The position numbers were made by a program, and so were the translations under genes. This document shows, piece by piece, positions 8,071 through 14,034 of a DNA stretch of 18,085 nt. Location of the stretch: the NCBI GenBank assembly GCA_964465665.1, contig CAYXKM010000320.1, positions 1-18,085 on the forward strand, read 5' to 3'. A model generated the notes under the pieces. The model ran no database searches and had not been told where the DNA came from. It worked only from the letters and a program-made list of their open reading frames with translations. Numbering within the stretch: position 1 is the stretch's first letter; each line of letters begins with the position of its first letter. Origin of the DNA: JAKEGN01 sp964465665 (GTDB lineage: Bacteria; Pseudomonadota; Gammaproteobacteria; Steroidobacterales; Woeseiaceae).

Positions 8071-8098
8071 TTACCCATGATCTGGCTGTGCGTACAAT
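8071..8098 (+). promoter_or_regulatory. Candidate sigma70 promoter for guaBA
   Basis: TACAAT (8093-8098, 5 of 6 to consensus) with a weak -35 TTACCC (8071-8076, 3 of 6) at 16-bp spacing. Predicted transcription start is near 8105, giving a leader of about 29 bases before the guaB ATG at 8134. It sits in the divergent region shared with xseA. The -10 is reasonable, the -35 poor. Confidence 0.4.
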
Positions 8099-8133
8099 CG
8101 CCGGCTTTATTCATCGCGGACAGATCAGGGCCC

Positions 8134-9603
8134 ATGCGCATCGACAAGGAAGCTCTCACTTTTGACGATGTACTCCTGCAGCCGGCTTACTCCGACCTGC
8201 TGCCCCGCGAAGTCGACCTGACCACGCGCCTGACGGCCGAAATAAACCTGAACATTCCGTTGATGTCCGCCGCCATGGACACGGTGACCGAAGCGAACCT
8301 GGCCATTGCCATGGCGCAGGAAGGCGGCATCGGCATCATTCACAAGAACATGCAACCGGAACAGCAGGCGGGCGAAGTTGCCAGGGTCAAGAAATACGAG
8401 AGCGGCATCGTGCGTGATCCGATCACGGTTACGCCTGACATGACCATCCGCGAAGTCATCGACCTGACTCGCGCGAAGAAAATCTCCGGCGTGCCCGTGG
8501 TCAAGAACAACGAGACGCTCGGCATCGTGACCCATCGCGATCTGCGTTTCGAAACGCAGCTCGATGCACCGGTATCGACCGTGATGACGCCGAAGGAACG
8601 ACTCATCACGGTGCGCGAAGGCGCACCGGACGACGAAGTCCTGTCGCTGTTGCACCAGCACCGCATCGAGAAAGTACTGGTCGTGTCCGACAATTTCGAA
8701 TTGCGCGGCATGATCACCGCCAAAGATTTCCAGAAAGCCACCGAACATCCGCATGCCTGCAGGGATACGCGTGGCGCATTGCGAGTCGGTGCGGCGGTCG
8801 GGACCGGCCAGGACAGCGATGCGCGCGTCGCCGCCCTGGTGGCTGCCGGCGTGGACGTCGTCGTGGTCGATACCTCGCACGGCTTTTCCAAGGGCGTACT
8901 CGAGCGCATCCGCCGCATCAAGAAACAATACCCGGACTTGCAGGTTATCGGCGGCAACGTAGTCACCGGGGATGCGGCGCTGGCGCTGGTCGAGGCCGGT
9001 GCCGACGGTGTCAAAGTGGGTATCGGGCCGGGCTCCATCTGTACCACGCGGGTGGTTGCGGGCGTCGGCGTGCCGCAGATATCCGCGGTTGCCGAAGTGG
9101 CCGAAGCACTGGCCTCGAAAGGTGTGCCGTTGATCGCCGATGGCGGCATCCGCTATTCCGGCGACATCGCCAAGGCCATCGTCGCCGGCGCGTACTCTGT
9201 GATGATCGGAGGCCTGTTCGCGGGCACCGAGGAATCGCCGGGCGAGGTCGAGTTGTACCAGGGCCGCTCGTACAAAACCTATCGCGGCATGGGCTCGCTC
9301 GGTGCCATGGGGCAGAAGCACGGTTCAAAGGACCGCTATTTCCAGGACGCGACCGAGGAACTGGAGAAACTGGTGCCGGAAGGCATCGAAGGCCGGGTTG
9401 CCTACAAAGGCTCGGTGGTGGCTATCGTGCACCAGCTGATTGGCGGAGTGCGTGCAGCCATGGGATACACCGGAAGCCACAACATTGACGAAATGCGGAC
9501 GCGGCCTAAGTTCGTCAAGATTACGGTAGCCGGCATGCGCGAAAGTCATGTGCACGATGTGACCATTACCAAGGAAGCGCCGAATTATCGAAGCAGTACC
9601 TGA
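8134..9603 (+). CDS. guaB: IMP dehydrogenase
   Basis: Oxidises IMP to XMP with NAD+, the committed step of guanine nucleotide synthesis. The ATG at 8134 gives the canonical N-terminus (MRIDKEALTFDDVLLQPAYS) and 489 residues. Frames starting further upstream (8077) add non-conserved residues that overlap the promoter. The TIM barrel is interrupted by a CBS pair at about 90-205 (DPITVTPDMTIREV; MTPKERLITVREGAPDDEV). GSICTTR carries the catalytic Cys303. DGGIRYSGDIAKA, GTEESPGEVELYQGR and RGMGSLGAM form the substrate and flap regions, and the C-terminal ESHVHDVTITKEAPNYR is typical. A weak AGGG lies upstream of the start. It forms an operon with guaA, 24 bp downstream. Confidence 0.98.
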   Translation: MRIDKEALTFDDVLLQPAYSDLLPREVDLTTRLTAEINLNIPLMSAAMDTVTEANLAIAMAQEGGIGIIHKNMQPEQQAGEVARVKKYESGIVRDPITVTPDMTIREVIDLTRAKKISGVPVVKNNETLGIVTHRDLRFETQLDAPVSTVMTPKERLITVREGAPDDEVLSLLHQHRIEKVLVVSDNFELRGMITAKDFQKATEHPHACRDTRGALRVGAAVGTGQDSDARVAALVAAGVDVVVVDTSHGFSKGVLERIRRIKKQYPDLQVIGGNVVTGDAALALVEAGADGVKVGIGPGSICTTRVVAGVGVPQISAVAEVAEALASKGVPLIADGGIRYSGDIAKAIVAGAYSVMIGGLFAGTEESPGEVELYQGRSYKTYRGMGSLGAMGQKHGSKDRYFQDATEELEKLVPEGIEGRVAYKGSVVAIVHQLIGGVRAAMGYTGSHNIDEMRTRPKFVKITVAGMRESHVHDVTITKEAPNYRSST

Positions 9604-9627
9604 CATTTTGCAGCGCCGACAAAAGTC

Positions 9628-11232
9628 ATGAGCCAGGCAACAAAAGCAAAATTGCACGCCGCAATTCCCGATATACACGCGCACCGCATCCTGATCGTTG
9701 ATTTCGGCGGCCAGTACACACAACTCATCGCGCGGCGCGTTCGCGAATGCGGCGTGTATTCCGAGATCCAGCCCTGGGATGCGGACGACGCGTCGATCCG
9801 GAACTTCCGGCCGGCCGGCATCATCCTGTCCGGCGGTCCGGACTCAGTGAATGTCGAAAATCCGCCGCGCGTGTCTCAGGCGGTGTTCGAATTCGGCGTG
9901 CCGGTACTCGGCATCTGTTACGGGATGCAGGCCATGGCGGCGCAACTCGGCGGCAGCGTCGAAACTTCCAGTCACCGTGAATTCGGTTACGCCGAGATTA
10001 CGCCGCTCGATTCCGATCTCCTGTCGGGCCTCGACGATTCCGGCGGCGGCGCGTCCCGGGTGCTGAAAGTGTGGATGAGCCACGGCGATCGGGTGGACCG
10101 CGTTCCACCGGGCTTCGTCATCACCGGCAGGAGCAGGAACTCGCCGCTTGCTGCAATGGAAGATCGCCAGCGCCGTTACTACGGTGTGCAGTTTCACCCC
10201 GAAGTTACGCACACGCCGCAGGGACAGGCCATAATGCGGCGATTCGTTCGCGACATCTGCGGCTGTCCCGGCGACTGGACGGCAAGCAATATCGTCGCAG
10301 ATGCCATAGCGCACGTCCGCCAGGCGGTCAGCAAGGACAAAGTGCTGCTCGGTCTCTCCGGCGGCGTCGATTCCTCGGTAGTGGCGGCCTTGCTGCACAA
10401 GGCAATCGGTGATCAGCTGACCTGCGTCTTTGTCGATCACGGCCTGCTGCGTTACCGCGAAGGCGATCATGTCATGCAGACTTTCGCCGACCACCTCGGG
10501 GTCAATGTGATTCGCGTCGATGCAGCAGATCGCTTCTTTACTGCACTGCGTGGCATCGCCGATCCGGAAGAGAAACGCAAGGTCATTGGCGGCCTGTTCA
10601 TCGACGAATTCGAGGAAGAAGCGATTAGGCTCAAGGACGTGCATTGGCTCGCGCAGGGCACGATATATCCGGACGTAATCGAATCGGCCGGGGCGAAAAC
10701 CGGCAAGGCACACGTGATCAAATCGCATCACAACGTTGGTGGCCTGCCATTGAAAATGCGCATGAAGCTGGTCGAACCGCTACGCGAGCTGTTCAAGGAC
10801 GAAGTGCGGCAAATCGGCCTTGAACTTGGCCTGCCTCGCGAAATGGTCTATCGGCATCCGTTTCCGGGTCCGGGCCTCGGGGTGCGCGTGCTGGGCGAAG
10901 TCAGGCCGGAGTACGTCGCGTTGTTGCAGCTTGCCGATGAGATTTTCATCGAAGAACTGCGTAAGCAGGATCTTTACGACAAAGTCAGCCAGGCGTTCGC
11001 CGTGTTTCTGCCCGTCCGGTCAGTCGGCGTCATGGGTGACGGACGGCGGTACGATTTCGTCGTCGCGTTGAGGGCGGTTGAGACGATCGATTTCATGACT
11101 GCCCGCTGGGCGAGACTGCCCTATGACTTCCTCGAGCATGTGTCGTTGCGCATTATCAACGAGGTAGCCGGCATCTCCCGCGTGGTTTACGACATCTCCG
11201 GGAAGCCGCCGGCGACGATCGAGTGGGAGTAG
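9628..11232 (+). CDS. guaA: GMP synthase (glutamine-hydrolysing)
   Basis: Converts XMP, ATP and glutamine to GMP. The 534-residue protein begins with a class I glutamine amidotransferase domain: ILIVDFGGQYTQLIARRVRE, catalytic Cys97 in GICYGMQ, and His190/Glu192 in QFHPEVTH. The ATP-pyrophosphatase domain follows, with the PP-loop SGGVDSS (244-250), and then the dimerisation domain ending in DISGKPPATIEWE, the usual last residues of the family. The ATG at 9628 adds about ten residues before the conserved start compared with E. coli, which is harmless variation. Operon with guaB. Its stop lies 4 bp from the end of a decayed gene on the other strand, and accessory DNA begins there; the 3' end of guaA is a known integration target for genomic islands. 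Confidence 0.98.
   Translation: MSQATKAKLHAAIPDIHAHRILIVDFGGQYTQLIARRVRECGVYSEIQPWDADDASIRNFRPAGIILSGGPDSVNVENPPRVSQAVFEFGVPVLGICYGMQAMAAQLGGSVETSSHREFGYAEITPLDSDLLSGLDDSGGGASRVLKVWMSHGDRVDRVPPGFVITGRSRNSPLAAMEDRQRRYYGVQFHPEVTHTPQGQAIMRRFVRDICGCPGDWTASNIVADAIAHVRQAVSKDKVLLGLSGGVDSSVVAALLHKAIGDQLTCVFVDHGLLRYREGDHVMQTFADHLGVNVIRVDAADRFFTALRGIADPEEKRKVIGGLFIDEFEEEAIRLKDVHWLAQGTIYPDVIESAGAKTGKAHVIKSHHNVGGLPLKMRMKLVEPLRELFKDEVRQIGLELGLPREMVYRHPFPGPGLGVRVLGEVRPEYVALLQLADEIFIEELRKQDLYDKVSQAFAVFLPVRSVGVMGDGRRYDFVVALRAVETIDFMTARWARLPYDFLEHVSLRIINEVAGISRVVYDISGKPPATIEWE
11217..11224 (+). repeat. Left copy of an 8-bp direct repeat at the guaA 3' end (possible att remnant)
   Basis: GATCGAGT inside the last codons of guaA is repeated in the same orientation at 17116-17123, at the first base of tadA. 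The two copies bracket the accessory block. The repeat is short, with only a gapped partial match beyond it, so it may be chance. Confidence 0.25.
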
Positions 11233-11236
11233 AGGG

Positions 11237-11590
11237 CTATCCACCGCGGCGGACCCCGAGCACATTGCCGATAAACTCCTGCGTCATCGTCAGGCGGCTG
11301 TCGGCTAGACGATCCATCGACAATAGCAGCCAGCGACACAGCTGCTGGTCGATGGAATGATGCCGTACTGCAGCGAGATGATGGAATCGGTGGGAAAAAT
11401 GGACGTGGCGCATGGCATGGCCGGACTCATACATCACGGCTCGCAATGGCAGCGGCACCAGCTCCAGGTACGGGAACAGGCGGCCTTGAACCTCTGGCAA
11501 CAGGGCAGCCAGGAGATGGTTTTGTTGGGGCTCGGGCTTGGCAGGTATTCGGCTCTCCGGCTTGGGGGCGTGGACAGCGGCCGAATTCAG
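11237..11590 (-). pseudogene. Decayed Crp/Fnr-family transcription regulator
   Basis: Remnant of a cyclic-nucleotide-type regulator, normally about 230-240 residues and here about 117 codons. Family-like blocks remain: NHLLAALLPEVQGRLFPYLE and ELVPLPLRAVMYESGHAMRH at the N-terminus, and RHHSIDQQLCRWLLLSMDRL plus LTMTQEFIGNVLGVRR from the helix-turn-helix. Four lesions are visible. The expected start reads CTG (11588-11590) in a CTGA overlapping the upstream stop, where ATGA would be normal. A T5 run (11395-11399) shifts the frame; one T fewer restores HFPTDSIISLQY. Most of the sensory barrel is deleted near 11355-11367. The recognition helix ends in GG-stop, where a family member would read on into the wing, 4 bp from guaA. 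It probably once regulated the neighbouring stress genes; function is almost certainly lost. Confidence 0.85.
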
Positions 11591-11778
11591 TGCAATCCGT
11601 GAAGCACTTTGCGGACAATGATGGCGACTTCTGCAAACTCGCCTTCGACGTCGTATAAGTCCTCGCTGGCGGAATCGTCACAAGCAGCCTCGGCATTGGC
11701 CCGCAGTAAGGCGTTATTGGCCTCGAAGTCCACGCTCGGAAATTCAGATTCTCTGTCGTGAAATACGGTGCGTTTCAT
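11587..11778 (-). CDS. Small acidic protein of unknown function (63 aa)
   Basis: An intact short frame with an ATG at 11778 and a strong Shine-Dalgarno (GGAGAG at 11786-11791, 7-base spacer). A longer frame beginning at 11868 would run through the stem-loop and is less likely. The product begins MKRTVFHDRESEFPSVDFEA, is acidic in the middle (CDDSASEDLYDVEGEFAEVA) and ends IIVRKVLHGLH. It has one cysteine, no signal peptide and no membrane segment. I recognise no family. Its stop overlaps the former start of the Crp/Fnr pseudogene by 4 bp, suggesting the two were once a coupled pair. Coding potential rests on the ribosome site and this overlap only. Confidence 0.6.
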   Translation of the reverse strand: MKRTVFHDRESEFPSVDFEANNALLRANAEAACDDSASEDLYDVEGEFAEVAIIVRKVLHGLH

Positions 11779-11822
11779 GGCTGTACTCTCCAGGACGGCT
11801 AGATTGACTACGCATGAGTCCC

Positions 11823-11853
11823 AGGTCGACCGCCTGTGAATGGCGGCCGACCT
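11823..11853. other. Strong stem-loop between the glycine-zipper gene and the small acidic gene
   Basis: Arms AGGTCGACCGCC (11823-11834) and GGCGGCCGACCT (11842-11853) pair over 12 positions with a single A-C mismatch and a 7-base loop (TGTGAAT). No T-run follows on either strand, so it does not look like a standard intrinsic terminator. It sits 44 bases upstream of the small gene's ATG and 78 bases past the stop of the glycine-zipper gene. It could be an operator for a dimeric regulator, an attenuation or processing structure in the mRNA, or a poor terminator. Confidence 0.6.
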
Positions 11854-11931
11854 CGGAACGCAGCGCACATGCGAACGGCGGAGGATGAAGATCGACCTCT
11901 CGCCCCTGCCGTTGCATTTGCGGAGCGCTGC

Positions 11932-12459
11932 TTACTTGCCGTCGCGATCGGAATCGCCAGGAATCGCGCGCTCGATTGCATTGCTTACGCGCTGCCAGGA
12001 GTCACGGCTCGCATTCCTTGCGCGATCCCATGTCAGGTTTGATGACTCTTTGCTGCTCTCCCAGTCGCGCTTGAGGTCGGGTTCCACCTGATCGAACGTG
12101 CGGCCATCGGAGCGCTCGTAGGAGTCGAATCCGAGGCGATACGCCGGTCCATAATCCTCGAAGGTTTCACCTTTCTTGACGTAGGATCGGCTCGCATAGT
12201 TGTCGCGCCAGTATGCGTTCTCAACCGTCGGGTCGATCGCTTCGGCAACTCCCTTGCCGGCAAGACCACCCGCCACGGCGCCTGCTACTGCGCCGACGGC
12301 TGTGCCCACAGGCCCCACCACTGATCCTGCCAGGGCACCTGCTGCGCCACCTGCAGCCGCGCCGACTCCCGTTCCTACCGGATGCGCTCCAGCCGCGCCC
12401 GTGATCGGATCGCGGTTGGCTCTAGAGTTGCGGTTACGCTCTATCGTCTGTTCAGTCAT
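11932..12459 (-). CDS. Glycine-zipper protein of stress-associated loci
   Basis: The ATG at 12459 has a strong Shine-Dalgarno (GGAGAAG close upstream) and gives 175 residues; further in-frame codons upstream add sequence without such a site. After a polar N-terminus, residues 28-70 form a glycine zipper with glycine every fourth position in two registers (29, 33, 37, 41, 45, 49, then 52, 56, 60, 64, 68). It is broken by one proline, suggesting two packed hydrophobic helices in a membrane. The C-terminal half is soluble and charged (YGPAYRLGFDSYER, then DLKRDWESSKESSNLTWDRA and RDSWQRV), ending PGDSDRDGK. I have seen similar C-termini in proteobacterial hypothetical proteins near stress genes, but no molecular role is known to me. 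Divergent from the phospholipase D-like gene with a 227-bp shared upstream region. No cleavable signal peptide is visible. Confidence 0.85.
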   Translation of the reverse strand: MTEQTIERNRNSRANRDPITGAAGAHPVGTGVGAAAGGAAGALAGSVVGPVGTAVGAVAGAVAGGLAGKGVAEAIDPTVENAYWRDNYASRSYVKKGETFEDYGPAYRLGFDSYERSDGRTFDQVEPDLKRDWESSKESSNLTWDRARNASRDSWQRVSNAIERAIPGDSDRDGK

Positions 12460-12605
12460 GTTCTTCTCCAAATGTTGTTTCGAATGTCGACGTGCTTCTC
12501 GGCCCAGAACTTTTCGGTTCGATGTATCCTCACGAGGTGAAAGTATGAGTCGACGAGTTCGGTCGATCTGTGCGTTAGCCCACATGACGCGCGGGACTTC
12601 AACAA

Positions 12606-12639
12606 CACGCTCTGCGTGCTGGCGAACATACGGGTGTTC
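12606..12639. promoter_or_regulatory. Two short inverted repeats in the divergent promoter region
   Basis: CACGC-TCT-GCGTG (12606-12618) and GAACA-N6-TGTTC (12624-12639) lie back to back, 48-81 bp upstream of the phospholipase D-like ATG, within the only shared upstream region (12460-12686) of the two divergent genes. Their position suits operator sites. Neither matches a regulator motif I can name: the second differs in spacing from the GAAC-N4-GTTC type of SOS box. Arms are only 5 bp, so chance is possible. I found no convincing -35/-10 pair in this region. Confidence 0.25.
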
Positions 12640-12686
12640 CGTGCAGAGTGATGATGATGGGGTTGGCCCTCGGAGGTGCTACAAAC

Positions 12687-13958
12687 ATGGGGAACATCTT
12701 CATTGCAATCACCGTCGTCGCAATTACTATCGGTACGATATTGCTGGTGCTCAACCTCAAAAGCGGCGAAAAGACGATTCAGCAGTCGATCGCGCGTCTC
12801 TATGACGCTCAGGATCGCCAGTTCGATCGCGCCATGGGCGTGCTGCTGGGCCCCGCGATCGTCGAGGGCAATCGCTTCGATGTGCTGCTGAACGGCGACG
12901 AGATCTTCCCGGCGATGCTCACGGCGATTCGCGGGGCAGAGACGTCGATCACGTTCGAGAGCTACATCTATTGGTCCGGTTCAATCGGTCAACAATTTGC
13001 TGCGGCGCTCTCGGACCGAGCCCGGGCCGGCGTACGGGTGCACGTGCTTCTCGACTGGCTGGGCAGTAACAAGCTCGATCCAGCACAGCTTGAGATGATG
13101 AAACGCGCAGGGGTCGACGTACAGAGATTTCACGCACCTGTCTGGTACCACCTCCACCGCATGAACAACCGCACGCACCGCAAGGTGCTGGTTGTCGACG
13201 GCAAGGTGGGCTTCACCGGGGGCGTCGGCATCGCCGACGCGTGGAGTGGGAACGCTCAGGATCCCGACCATTGGCGCGACACGCATTTCCGCGCCGAAGG
13301 CCTGGTTGTGGCGCAGATGCAGGCGGTATTCATGGACAATTGGATCAAGGTTACGGGAGAAGTCTTGCACGGCGTCGAGTATTTTCCTGCGTTGACACGA
13401 CATGGTGACAACGCGGGTCAAATGTTCAGCAGCTCCCCAGCGGGTGGCAGCGAGAGCATGCGCTTGATGTACCTGCTTGCGATCACCGCCGCCGCAAGAA
13501 CAATCCACCTTTCAAGCGCCTATTTCGTTCCGGACGACCTGACCGCGAAGGCGCTGGTGGCAGCCGCAAAACGAGGGGTCCTCGTCAAGATCGTCACGCC
13601 AGGCGAACACATGGACGCCGAGACGGTTCTACGCGCCTCGCGCGCGCGCTGGGGGCAATTGCTCGAAGCCGGCCTCGAGATCTACCAATATCAGCCGACC
13701 ATGTACCACTGCAAGGTGATGATTGTCGATGGGCTCTGGGTGTCGGTGGGGTCGACCAACTTCGACAGTCGGTCCTTTGCACTGAACGACGAGGCCAACC
13801 TGAATATCTTCAACGCGGCCTTTGCTGCCCGTCAGATCGAAATATTCCTGCAGGACGTTGCGCACTCCAAAGCAGTTACATTGTCCGAATGGCAACAGCG
13901 ACCCTTCAGCGAAAAGGTCTTGGACTATTTGGCGTCACTGCTGCGACTACAATTGTGA
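12687..13958 (+). CDS. Phospholipase D / cardiolipin synthase-like protein
   Basis: Two-HKD phospholipase D superfamily enzyme, most likely a cardiolipin synthase or other phosphatidyl transferase at the inner membrane. The ATG at 12687 follows GGAGG (12672-12676) and gives 423 residues. GTG and ATG codons from 12648 are in frame but have poorer ribosome sites. One N-terminal membrane anchor (IFIAITVVAITIGTILLVL) is followed by a linker and the two catalytic motifs: His164-x-Lys166-x4-Asp171 with GFTGG, and His341-x-Lys343-x4-Asp348 with SVGSTNFDSRS. Both are intact. A typical ClsA has two N-terminal membrane helices; one here is more like other PLD-type synthases. Membrane lipid remodelling fits the stress theme of the block. 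Convergent with the catalase gene, 76 bp apart, where I see no T-tailed terminator. Confidence 0.9.
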   Translation: MGNIFIAITVVAITIGTILLVLNLKSGEKTIQQSIARLYDAQDRQFDRAMGVLLGPAIVEGNRFDVLLNGDEIFPAMLTAIRGAETSITFESYIYWSGSIGQQFAAALSDRARAGVRVHVLLDWLGSNKLDPAQLEMMKRAGVDVQRFHAPVWYHLHRMNNRTHRKVLVVDGKVGFTGGVGIADAWSGNAQDPDHWRDTHFRAEGLVVAQMQAVFMDNWIKVTGEVLHGVEYFPALTRHGDNAGQMFSSSPAGGSESMRLMYLLAITAAARTIHLSSAYFVPDDLTAKALVAAAKRGVLVKIVTPGEHMDAETVLRASRARWGQLLEAGLEIYQYQPTMYHCKVMIVDGLWVSVGSTNFDSRSFALNDEANLNIFNAAFAARQIEIFLQDVAHSKAVTLSEWQQRPFSEKVLDYLASLLRLQL

Positions 13959-14034
13959 AGAGTCCGCAATGGCATTCCAAATCGCTCCACCCGGCATAGT
14001 CAACGCCGCTTCCCAATGCGGCACGGTGTGGCGC

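Noticed and set aside
8125..9321. Long open frame antisense to guaB (about 398 codons)
   Set aside because: It mirrors a highly conserved IMP dehydrogenase; high-GC codon bias opens such frames. No family resemblance.
11237..11500. An intact 87-residue DNA-binding protein starting at TTG 11500
   Set aside because: Family-like sequence continues upstream of that codon and the sensory core is missing with a frameshift trace, so it is a gene remnant.
12498..12540. ECF-sigma-like promoter (GAACTT box) upstream of the divergent genes
   Set aside because: The -35-like box has no convincing -10 partner at the usual spacing on either strand.
14005..14022. GCCGC-N8-GCGGC as a terminator between the PLD-like gene and the catalase gene
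   Set aside because: Only a 5-bp stem with an 8-base loop and no T-run on either strand.
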